From Candidozyma auris (Eukaryota; Ascomycota; Pichiomycetes; Serinales; Metschnikowiaceae): 64,000 nt of DNA. Shown here one piece after another: positions 20,537 to 28,801 of the stretch. The stretch spans positions 868,001-932,000 of the forward strand of contig NC_072815.1 of NCBI RefSeq assembly GCF_003013715.1, in the 5' to 3' direction. Position numbers and translations under genes: made by a program. Below the pieces are notes generated by a model. It made no database searches. It was not told the origin of the DNA and was given only the letters and a program-made list of their open reading frames with translations. Every line of letters begins with the position of its first letter. Position 1 is the first letter of the stretch.

Positions 20537-21844
20537 TTATTTTTTCTCGGTAGTCTCTTTCTCGGCTGACGTAGGACGCTTCTCGCCGATGTACATGAAA
20601 TTCATCACGAACAAGAACCATGCACTAACAACGGCTGCAAAACTGGTCATGTACAACCACGAGTTTGGAATGTCCCATGAGCGCTTGTACTCATCGTTTG
20701 CCAAGTGCCTCACAGAAACCACGCGTCTGTCCTCAATGAAAGTCAAGCCTGGGCGCTTGTAGTCCAACTCGAAGGTGAACATACCGTGGTGGTCTGGGGT
20801 AGTGAAATTGACATAGAAAATGTTGAGATCATTGGGGCCGTTCTCCTCAGAGGCACCAGGGCCCAAGATAGTTAAGTTGAGCCTGTGGTACGGATCCAAC
20901 ATCTTGAAAGACAATTGCAATACGTCATCTTCGGTGGCAGGAACATACGGAACCCATTTGCCGTCTTTCCACTCAGAGACACCAGCGGTGTAAACCACAT
21001 CGTTCTTGATTCTGTACTGAGTGCGGTTCGAAAGACCTGGCTCGTCAGCTCTGTAGTGCTCGACGAATTGCAACTTCAAAACGCCCTTCTCTTGAAAAGT
21101 CCACTTTACCAACTCCTTAGTGAGCAACTGCTCCGAACCTACCCAGGCGAGTCTGGCGCTGTTCAAGCCCTGGAAGGCGGCGGCCAAGAAGCCCTGTTCA
21201 CCAAGAGTCCATGTCTTTTCCGCAGTCAATGAAGCATCCTTGGGGTTAACGGTGTAGGAGGTCTTAGGTGCCTTGACAAGAGGAAATGTGAAAGCATTGT
21301 TGCCCACCAACGCCGCTGTACCATCATACTTATCAACCTCGGCATCAGGGAGAATTCTAGGTTCGAGAAGAGAGTCTGCACCCACAGAAACGGTGTCGAA
21401 GTGGTCATCCACGACAAAGCCCTTAGGAGCAGGGTAAATGCCCGCTTCGTTCAAAAACAACCTCACGCTCTCTGGCAAGCTGTTCTCCAGAGACAGCACT
21501 GCCACGATGTTACCGCCCTTGTTGAAAAAGTCAAGCAACTTGAACTTATCCACAATACCGGTAGCGGCTGCGGTACGTTTTGTAGAAGGCAAAAATACCA
21601 AGTGGTGATAAATGGCATCCTCACCCAAGAAGAGCTGGGCTTCCTCATCACTGTAGTCAACGAAAGAGAGCTTGAAGTCCTCGTTCACCTTGAACAAATC
21701 AGCTGGTACGTTCTCAGGCAGAGTCAAGGAAGAGTCGTACATCACCAAAACCTGTTTATTGCTCCAGGAGGCTGTGGTGAGGGCCAATGCCGACGACACA
21801 AGCACAAAAAGTGCGTATAGCGAAAACCTGGCCGGGAAAAACAT
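20537..21844 (-). CDS. WBP1: oligosaccharyltransferase subunit Wbp1
   Basis: Essential subunit of the ER oligosaccharyltransferase that N-glycosylates nascent proteins (OST48 family). 435 residues: signal peptide (1 to about 24, hydrophobic YALFVLVSSALA), a large luminal region with the family segment SYTVNPKDASL, and one C-terminal membrane span (about 395-418). I chose the ATG at 21844 because it begins the signal peptide; the longer frame starts from a TTG. The cytosolic tail ends TEKK, so the dilysine is at the very end rather than at -3/-4 as in the KKXX retrieval signal of S. cerevisiae Wbp1. Confidence 0.95.
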   Translation of the reverse strand: MFFPARFSLYALFVLVSSALALTTASWSNKQVLVMYDSSLTLPENVPADLFKVNEDFKLSFVDYSDEEAQLFLGEDAIYHHLVFLPSTKRTAAATGIVDKFKLLDFFNKGGNIVAVLSLENSLPESVRLFLNEAGIYPAPKGFVVDDHFDTVSVGADSLLEPRILPDAEVDKYDGTAALVGNNAFTFPLVKAPKTSYTVNPKDASLTAEKTWTLGEQGFLAAAFQGLNSARLAWVGSEQLLTKELVKWTFQEKGVLKLQFVEHYRADEPGLSNRTQYRIKNDVVYTAGVSEWKDGKWVPYVPATEDDVLQLSFKMLDPYHRLNLTILGPGASEENGPNDLNIFYVNFTTPDHHGMFTFELDYKRPGLTFIEDRRVVSVRHLANDEYKRSWDIPNSWLYMTSFAAVVSAWFLFVMNFMYIGEKRPTSAEKETTEKK

Positions 21845-23003
21845 CGGAAGACTGGTTTTTGGCGAAGTTGAAGTAGTGGAGAGAAAGTTGGTAGGCGAGC
21901 TTTCGGATTGACGTGTGCGCACTGTGTGTAGGAGCAAGCTGGTGGCACTCCAAGGAGAAAAGGTGAAGATTTCGGAAGGTAGACTTAAAATTGAGTATAC
22001 AAGTCGTCTGTTTGAATATTGGGTGATTATGTGGATTCTTAGTCATCTCTTTTGTTCTGAAGGGTGTAGGCTAAGTGAAGGGTCCAGTGCTGGAGCCATA
22101 GAAATGGCTGCGAAAAAGCGTGGTATGGAGATGTGGGCTGTATAATACGACGGTGGCGAAATGAGGGCATTGTGCTTTGTAGATGATATTGACTACTTTG
22201 AAGGTGTAAGGAGATGACAAGTATATTACGACTAATATACATGTGGCTTTTCTGGCATAAATCAGCCTTAAACAGAACAAGGGCGACTAATATTCATACA
22301 CAAGAGAGGCCCTTCATTGTTTAATCATTTTATAAAAGGTAATTCAGTGGCATTTAATGGAAGATTTAGCTAAATCTCTATGAATTGAGGTTCAAGCCCT
22401 CTGACTTGGACAATATTGAAGGACCTATTTTTGGCATAGGTCGAGGGCCGCTTTAATTTACACCTCGTGAGAGTATCCTGGTTCTCAAAATATATCATAA
22501 TTTGGCTTCTACATTTATAGCAGATTAGCTTTATAAAGAGGGTAGTACGTCGGTTTAAGAAACTCAAAAGGGTTAGGTAAGTATTTGCGATTTGTCTTCA
22601 AAATGGATGAGCCACTGTATAATGAGAAATCAATTGCTTCATCAAAAATCGGAATTGAGCCAATCTTTAATGATAGTATTCAAGGAGGCTAACAAGATGA
22701 AAAGAAACTCAATTAAGGTCAATCTAGATGCATAATGGGAGCTCCTTCTTACAGCAGCATCAAGTGCTACTTTGAGGAGTCCAACTCGTACAGTGTTCGA
22801 TACATGCACGAGAAAAGAAGATATAGAATTTAGAAAGAGAAGAGAGTTGTGTATCGTAATATTCTTCTATTTTAGTAATATAAAAGTCATTGTCCGTTTT
22901 GGTCCAATTGAGGTGTTCTCACCTTAGTCCCCCCTTGTGCTTAACTATGGAGACACTTTTCGCACCCATTTTCTTCAATACTCGTTACTCTTCCTCATCA
23001 GCT
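21845..23003. other. divergent region WBP1-URM1
   Basis: A 1.16-kb gap. A recurrent element (ATGGCTGCGAAAAA, 22104-22117) lies 260 bp upstream of WBP1. The stretch 22140-22890 is AT-rich without credible frames. A GGTTCAAGCCC string near 22388 recalls a tRNA B box, but no cloverleaf can be folded around it. Confidence 0.5.
22104..22117 (-). promoter_or_regulatory. recurrent TTTTTCGCAGCCAT element
   Basis: Perfect copy on the WBP1 strand, 260 bp upstream of its ATG. Confidence 0.5.
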
Positions 23004-23306
23004 ATGATCAAGGTCAAGGTAGAATTCCTCGGAGGTCTTGATGTTATTTCAAACAAAGTCAGAGAGCACCGGTTGACATTGCCTTTGGAAGAAGGAGAAG
23101 CGACCATGAGGGACGTGATAGAACACATTACCAAAGAGATCATCGCCGATGAGAAAGACATCCCGGTGTTCATCGAAGAAGGTACAGTGAGGCCAGGAAT
23201 CCTTGTTCTCATAAACGATACAGACTGGGAGCTAGAAGAGAGGGAGGACTATGTCGTTGAGGCCGGCGACGTGTTTACTTTCACCTCTACTCTCCATGGA
23301 GGGTAG
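23004..23306 (+). CDS. URM1: ubiquitin-related modifier Urm1
   Basis: Sulfur carrier and ubiquitin-like modifier. Its C-terminal thiocarboxylate supplies sulfur for 2-thiolation of wobble uridine in tRNAs and can be conjugated to proteins under oxidative stress. 100 residues with a beta-grasp fold: [10 protein letters not shown] at the start, the [11 protein letters not shown] segment, and the essential C-terminal Gly-Gly (STLHGG). The ATG at 23004 gives the family length; an upstream in-frame extension starts at a TTG. Confidence 0.96.
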   Translation: MIKVKVEFLGGLDVISNKVREHRLTLPLEEGEATMRDVIEHITKEIIADEKDIPVFIEEGTVRPGILVLINDTDWELEEREDYVVEAGDVFTFTSTLHGG

Positions 23307-23673
23307 ACAGAAATGAAACGTCAGATATTGGCTTATTGAGTGCTTCTAGTGGTATCTTAAGATGCCTCAAACCATTTCAAGGCTAGATTATTTGAGAACA
23401 AGTGGAGCATTTGAAAATAAGTGGAGCATTTGAGAATAAGTGGAGCATTTGAGAATAAGTGGTTTTACTACGAAGAGGATTTCTTATCCTCCCGATATTG
23501 ACAATGAAGGATCGCTTGGAAAGCTTATAGAGACAGCAAACGAATAGTATCACCTTCAACGCGCTACACACCGTATGGCAGACATCCATCGTAACTCTTA
23601 TCTATTAACAATTGCATGGGTCCTTCCTCATGTAGCAGCACATCCAAGCAGCTCTTTTCGCATCTGATCGCTC
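23307..23673. other. convergent intergenic region with minisatellite
   Basis: A 367-bp gap between the 3' ends of URM1 and NAS2; it contains the 19-bp repeat described separately and nothing else that I can support. Confidence 0.5.
23391..23462. repeat. 19-bp tandem repeat
   Basis: About 3.5 units with period 19 (AGTGGAG recurs at 23401, 23420 and 23439, and AGTGG again at 23458), core AAGTGGAGCATTTGAGAAT. The last two full units are nearly identical, so the array is recent. It lies about 85 bp downstream of the URM1 stop. Confidence 0.9.
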
Positions 23674-24348
23674 TCAATATGGTACAATATGGCACCCTAG
23701 GAGCCCCTGACCTGGCCAGTCTGGTGTGGGCACCAACACCAATGTGTGCTTGTGCTGTCCTCGAAGCACACTCACACAGATCTCCTTCCCAACGTTGCCC
23801 TTCACCTTGTTGCCCACAGCCTGCAACTTGTCGTGGTTCCCAGCATGCACATCATCACCGAACACGAGGATCTTATCGTTTTCTCGTAGTCCACTCTTCT
23901 CAGCCGGACTGCTTGCAGCCACGCTTTTCACTAGGGCAAACGGGATGTTGTAAGTGACACGTGGAGCAGCTTCCTCAGCCCGAGTCTCTGTGAGGGCATT
24001 TCCATCACCACTCCGAAGCTGCCTCGTCAAGTGCTTCTCGAGAAGCCCTAATATACACTTGTGGTCGTTCCTCAATCTTATGATCTTTGTACGAACTAGC
24101 CTCACGGTGACCACGTCAACGTCGCTTCGAGGGAACCCATCGACCACAAGCGGCGAGTCCATGTCGCAATTGCACCGGTGCTTGAGGGTATCGAAAAGAG
24201 ACGTGAGCTGAAGCTCCACTTCCTCCTTCACTTGAGCCAACCTGGGGTAGTCGAGCCTTGCGAGTTCTGCGTGGTTGTAATCGTTGACGTCTATATTGAG
24301 GCTCTTCATGAGCCCTGTGAAGGCGTCGTCTCTATTGTCAACGGTCAT
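23674..24348 (-). CDS. NAS2: proteasome assembly chaperone Nas2 (PSMD9/p27)
   Basis: Chaperone that binds the Rpt5 C-terminus while the proteasome 19S base is assembled. 224 residues: an N-terminal helical hairpin (about 25-115) containing the conserved DSPLVVDGFPRSDVDV segment, then a PDZ domain (about 133-215) with VKSVAASSPAEKSGLRENDKI. Length and order match yeast Nas2 (220 residues). Confidence 0.95.
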   Translation of the reverse strand: MTVDNRDDAFTGLMKSLNIDVNDYNHAELARLDYPRLAQVKEEVELQLTSLFDTLKHRCNCDMDSPLVVDGFPRSDVDVVTVRLVRTKIIRLRNDHKCILGLLEKHLTRQLRSGDGNALTETRAEEAAPRVTYNIPFALVKSVAASSPAEKSGLRENDKILVFGDDVHAGNHDKLQAVGNKVKGNVGKEICVSVLRGQHKHTLVLVPTPDWPGQGLLGCHIVPY

Positions 24349-25504
24349 TCTTTGAAGTTGTGACTTGCGGTGGCAGCTTATGGCAAAATGATCTGAGAAG
24401 TGTAGTAGTGCATTCGCGCATCACATAGTTTACCAACTACCAGTTAAGATACGAGACAATGAAAGAACACATGAAAAGGTAGCTTGGCTCATGGATTCCC
24501 TGATGCACATTTTCAAGTCTTGAGCTGAATGTTGATTGGCTACTCAGAGGACAACTTGATGGTAAACCAGGTAGCCATTATATGAGGCCCTCGCCATTGC
24601 ATATATAGTGGCAATGATATACTACAGGGACCATATTCGCTATACCGACTTTCGTTAACTTATCCAAAACCCGTTCATTCAAAGTATCCATATATTCCAA
24701 ACCAAATCTATCATCATATTTCCCTAGTTGGCGCCACCCCTCGGCGCTCCCCGGGTTACCGTCATCACCCTATCTATCTGTTGCTGAATGCTTCTTTCCA
24801 ACTCGTATAGGTACTGTTTAAACGCCTCTAGTGCCTGCTCGTCCAGAGCAAAATCAAGGGCTCTCGGTTGGGTCATGTTTTAAACCAACCGAATGTCTGG
24901 ATTCAAGTACCAACAACCCTTGGGATACTTTCACCCCCTTTATATTCCACGTTTGCAGCCATTTACGAGCTTGTCAGACCCTGGCTGGCGACTGGGAAAT
25001 ACGAGCTGCACGAGCAGGTGCAACGGCAAGATTAGCTTATGCAGGGGGAAACCGGGAGAATCAGCAATCTAGCACACACACTACTGGTACTAACCGCCTC
25101 CTTTTCCCTGGGTTAATGGAGGCTATACACATTCCCCTGAAGATACCCGTTCCCACAGTGTACTGTATGCTCATTTACGAGGTAAGTCCCACCTCGTATT
25201 GGGCGAATTGTGGCTTTTATGTGAGACGGCAAGAAAAAACTTTCGAAACAAAGCGATAAGCCAACGGGGAAGCAAGAGAAGCGAGATAGGCACAATGAGG
25301 TGGAAGCTGTGAAACATGACGTAGGGAGATCGGGAGGATAGGTGGATGCCGCACGTGCATGTCCACGTGACAGCAGCCTTTGACCTTGAAAGAAAAAAAA
25401 GCCTCTGCTGCCTGATTGCAAAAGAGCACGTGACCTCGCCTGGCCTCCAGAACCTATCCAGTGAATTGGATTAGTCAGTTTCACCTTTTTCACCACTGGT
25501 AGCC
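24349..25504. other. divergent promoter region NAS2-MET16
   Basis: A 1.16-kb gap. One recurrent element (TTTGCAGCCAT, 24952-24962) and three CACGTG boxes near MET16 are present. Open frames 24831-25259 (plus) and 25113-25496 (minus) look like chance. Confidence 0.5.
25352..25432. promoter_or_regulatory. three CACGTG boxes upstream of MET16
   Basis: CACGTG at 25352-25357, 25364-25369 and 25427-25432, 148, 136 and 73 bp before the ATG. The last two have the extended CACGTGA form bound by Cbf1 at sulfur genes. Regulation by Cbf1/Met4 is inferred. Confidence 0.75.
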
Positions 25505-26242
25505 ATGATCTCGCTTTCTCAAGAGCATATCGACCATTTGAACAAAACGCTTGTGGAACTTTCGCCGCAGGAGGTGCTCCGGTGGGCAGTGGTCACTTTC
25601 CCCAATTTGTACCAGACCACTGCGTTTGGCCTCACCGGGTTGGTGATTCTCGACATGATCTCGAAAACGAAGCCTGTGGATCTTATTTTCATAGATACTT
25701 TGCATCATTTTCCTCAGACGTACGATTTGGTCAGAAAAGTCCAGGAAAAGTACCAGCCCACACTCCATATCTACAAGCCTAAAGGAGTGGAGAGTGAAGA
25801 GGAGTTTGCCAAAAAGCACGGAGACTCACTTTGGGAAAGCAACGACGACTTGTACGATTTTCTAGTGAAGGTTGAGCCTGCCCAGAGAGCTTACAAAGAG
25901 CTAGGCGTCAATGCGGTGCTTACAGGGCGCAGAAAGTCTCAAGGCGGAGCCAGAGCAGCGTTGCCTGTGATTGAAGTGGAGGAGCTGAGCGGAATCATTA
26001 AGATCAACCCATTGTGGAATTGGGACTTTGCCCAGGTAAAGGCTTACATCACGGAAAATGCAGTGCCATACAACGAATTGCTCGATTTGGGGTACAAGTC
26101 CATTGGCGACTGGCACCTGACCGTGGCAGTGGCGGATGGCGAGGACGAGAGATCGGGTAGATGGAAAGGCAAGGCCAAGACGGAATGTGGGATTCACGAA
26201 ACATCTCGTTTTGCCCAGTACTTGGCCAGCACAAGCTCTTAG
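25505..26242 (+). CDS. MET16: phosphoadenylyl-sulfate (PAPS) reductase
   Basis: Reduces PAPS to sulfite with thioredoxin in assimilatory sulfate reduction, upstream of sulfite reductase and methionine/cysteine synthesis. 245 residues with an adenine-nucleotide alpha-hydrolase fold: the LIFIDTLHHFPQTYDL segment (about 59-74), the substrate motif TGRRKSQGG (about 139-147) and the catalytic C-terminal motif ECGIH with Cys228. There are no extra Cys pairs for an iron-sulfur cluster, so it is the thioredoxin-dependent PAPS type. Three CACGTG boxes lie directly upstream. Confidence 0.97.
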   Translation: MISLSQEHIDHLNKTLVELSPQEVLRWAVVTFPNLYQTTAFGLTGLVILDMISKTKPVDLIFIDTLHHFPQTYDLVRKVQEKYQPTLHIYKPKGVESEEEFAKKHGDSLWESNDDLYDFLVKVEPAQRAYKELGVNAVLTGRRKSQGGARAALPVIEVEELSGIIKINPLWNWDFAQVKAYITENAVPYNELLDLGYKSIGDWHLTVAVADGEDERSGRWKGKAKTECGIHETSRFAQYLASTSS

Positions 26243-27187
26243 GGGGGGGTGAAAATTCAGAATCGCTTAATAAGCAACCTTCAAAGGTACCTGGAGTGCT
26301 TCATAAAGAAGAAGTTGCTTTTGGCTTCTTCTGCAATTCAGCATGAACTATATATTATTTGATGCTTCTGCGGAATTGTCTGGGATGAGTTTCAGAGGTG
26401 AGACTACCCGGACAACCAAGGAACTTGGGAGGTGGATTGCTTCCACTTCCGCACACAGTGGATACAATTCATAGAATATGATACAGCAAACAACAAAAAG
26501 AAAAGTGTAGAGAGGAAAAATAAGTGGGATGTTTTACATTCTCTGTGGTTTGCAGCCATCGCCAATTCCGCCTCTGGCAACCTCCACATGGGGTCAGCGC
26601 CTTTGGTGGAACAAACTCCGCTTATATAAGCTCTGCAAGTACTCAACGAGTAAACATGATGGTGTTCATCAGTTGTTCAGCGTAAAGAGTGCTTGTTCTG
26701 CTATTGTACTCAATGATGCGCTTGTAGATCATATATGCCACATTCAGTCACGAAACTACCTGATGTCAAGAAGTTCGATACGTAAATCACAATTTCAAAG
26801 ATTAGCTCTTAAGATTCCAAAGCTAACCATTCTCTTTTTATTTCACTGGTGTCTCTAATTCCGCTCACCTCTCCTCGGGTTTAAGCCACTGGGAACGTGC
26901 ATAGATAAGACGCATGGAAGCGACGTCAAATCCACGGAATTTGACCCTCCAGGGCCCGTTTCACGATTTTTAACACGCATTCTGGCTAAACTGTGAATTC
27001 CACTGACGACGCACGTCCTTCATATTTCCCTATTTATCTAGCGCTTGCAGTTCATCTTCCGTTGGTGTCTCTCCACGAAAACACGGAATCGTAGCCTATC
27101 GCGGTAATGCGGAATCTATATATGAGCTCACTATTTCACTACAAATACAACTTAGAACCCCGACATAGATCCTTTAACCTGGCCAAC
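26243..27187. other. intergenic region MET16-P450
   Basis: A 945-bp gap that begins with an 8-G run just after MET16. One recurrent element (TTTGCAGCCAT, 26549-26559) lies 640 bp before the likely P450 start. No credible gene. Confidence 0.5.
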
Positions 27188-28801
27188 ATGATTAAAGAGA
27201 TCCTAATAGATGGATACAGGCTCGTTTATGCTCAGCAGACGCCTGTTTTGGCAGCGATCCTAGTGCTTTTCGCTGCCTACACTTTCATTTTGCACCCATT
27301 TTTCATCTCTCCCTTGAGACATGTGCCTGGACCTTACTTGAACCGAATTTCGAGCATTCCCTTCATGAAAGCCGCCTGGGGTGCATCTCTTGTGAGGAAA
27401 ACTCATCTTTTGCATGCTAAGTATGGCGATGTTGTGTTGTTGGCGCCCAAGATGATGGCCTGCAACGGCGACCCAAAGTACTTGCACGACATCTACACCA
27501 AGAACATGCCCAAACTGCGGTTCTACGAGAATTTCCTGAACCACGGCAACAGAAGGAACATCTTCAGCACATTGACGAACCCAGAGCACCTCAAGCTCAA
27601 GAAAATCATCCAGAACTTGTACCTGAAGGGCGCAGTGCTCAAAAACGTCAACCGCCAGAACTTAATAGAGAAGGTGACGTTTTTGATGCAAGACTTGCGC
27701 CTCAACGACAGCACGCCTGTAGATGTGTTCACGCTTTTCGCTGCTTTGGCGATGGACGCTGTGAGTGGATTTGAGGTCGGGTTGCAAAACAGCACCGATC
27801 TCTTGTTGAAGCCAGAAAAAAGACCCATCATCGCCTCGTTCAGGAACATCTCCTCCATGGGCTTCTGGACCACAAGAATGCCATGGTTTTGGCGCTGGGC
27901 CGCCACAGACCAGATCTTGCTGGATGTGGAGGTGTGTGAAAAATTCGAGATGGACTTGTACAATAAAGCCGAGGCAAATGTTCCCGAGAGGCAGCCCAAC
28001 GTGAATTTGACTACGCTAGAGGCACTTAAAAAAAGCGGCGTTCGTGGTTTGAACGCCTACTCTTTGCTCACAGACAATCTTTTTGCTGGCCACGAAACCA
28101 CAGCGGTCCTGATGACATACATGTGCTACCAGCTTTCACGGCCCATCAACAGGAAACGGCAGCTTAAGCTCCACGAGGAAATTAGAAATAGCTTTGGACC
28201 CGTTTCTGACGACATCATCGACGACATCGAAACTGTCGACAAACTTCCATACTTGGATGCTGTGCTCAAAGAAACAATGCGTGTGCACGCAGCGATTCCA
28301 GGGTCAGAGCCTCGTGTTTGTGATAAACCGTACGAGGTGAACATAAACGGCAAGCGTGTGGTTATTCCTGCGGGCACTGAGATTTCTTGCCAGCCATACT
28401 CTATGCACAGAGTAGAGCTGGTGTTCCCACGGCCTGATGAATGGATCCCAGAGCGCTGGCTCCAGGGAGATAATGAGAATTACGAGGAATATACTGCCAG
28501 AACGCTGCACATGAACAAGTACATGTTCCCATTTGGCAAGGGGATTAGAATGTGTCTTGGAATGAACTTGGCCTTGACTGAGATGAAGCTAGCGTGCGCT
28601 AACATGTACTGGAGATACAATTCCATCATAGACCCCAAATGGTGTCGTGGCAGAGGAAGCGACAATACCACCCTCCCCATGGGTCACGAGTATTATAGTA
28701 AAAAATGTGAGCAAGGTATCATGGCCATGGCTGATGCATATACTACTCGCCCAGAAGGCGAAGAGTGCTGGCTCGTGTGGTCGGAGATAAGCGGAAACTG
28801 A
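27188..28801 (+). CDS. cytochrome P450 monooxygenase
   Basis: Membrane-anchored ER haem enzyme. With the start at 27188 it has 537 residues: an N-terminal anchor (about 15-40), a proline hinge (RHVPGP), I-helix AGHETT (about 300-305), K-helix ExxR (E361-T-M-R364), and the haem loop FPFGKGIRMCLG with ligand Cys456. ATGs at 27107 and 27122 are in frame, but 27188 puts the anchor at the N-terminus. It does not look like Erg11, Erg5 or CYP52 alkane hydroxylases; the HVPGP-L-RISS start resembles broad fungal P450 families, and I cannot name the substrate. S. cerevisiae Dit2 (CYP56) was considered, but the N-terminal half does not match my recollection of it. It is followed by almost 4 kb without genes. 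Confidence 0.92.
   Translation: MIKEILIDGYRLVYAQQTPVLAAILVLFAAYTFILHPFFISPLRHVPGPYLNRISSIPFMKAAWGASLVRKTHLLHAKYGDVVLLAPKMMACNGDPKYLHDIYTKNMPKLRFYENFLNHGNRRNIFSTLTNPEHLKLKKIIQNLYLKGAVLKNVNRQNLIEKVTFLMQDLRLNDSTPVDVFTLFAALAMDAVSGFEVGLQNSTDLLLKPEKRPIIASFRNISSMGFWTTRMPWFWRWAATDQILLDVEVCEKFEMDLYNKAEANVPERQPNVNLTTLEALKKSGVRGLNAYSLLTDNLFAGHETTAVLMTYMCYQLSRPINRKRQLKLHEEIRNSFGPVSDDIIDDIETVDKLPYLDAVLKETMRVHAAIPGSEPRVCDKPYEVNINGKRVVIPAGTEISCQPYSMHRVELVFPRPDEWIPERWLQGDNENYEEYTARTLHMNKYMFPFGKGIRMCLGMNLALTEMKLACANMYWRYNSIIDPKWCRGRGSDNTTLPMGHEYYSKKCEQGIMAMADAYTTRPEGEECWLVWSEISGN

Noticed and set aside
22380..22400. tRNA B-box-like GGTTCAAGCCC
   Set aside because: No matching A box, acceptor stem or anticodon arm can be placed around it.
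23391..23462. CRISPR-like array
   Set aside because: The 19-bp units are directly adjacent with no spacers, and the genome is eukaryotic.
27188..28801. P450 as part of a pulcherrimin-type (PUL) cluster
   Set aside because: The neighbours are MET16 and an alkaline ceramidase; no PUL1-like, PUL3-like or PUL4-like gene is adjacent.
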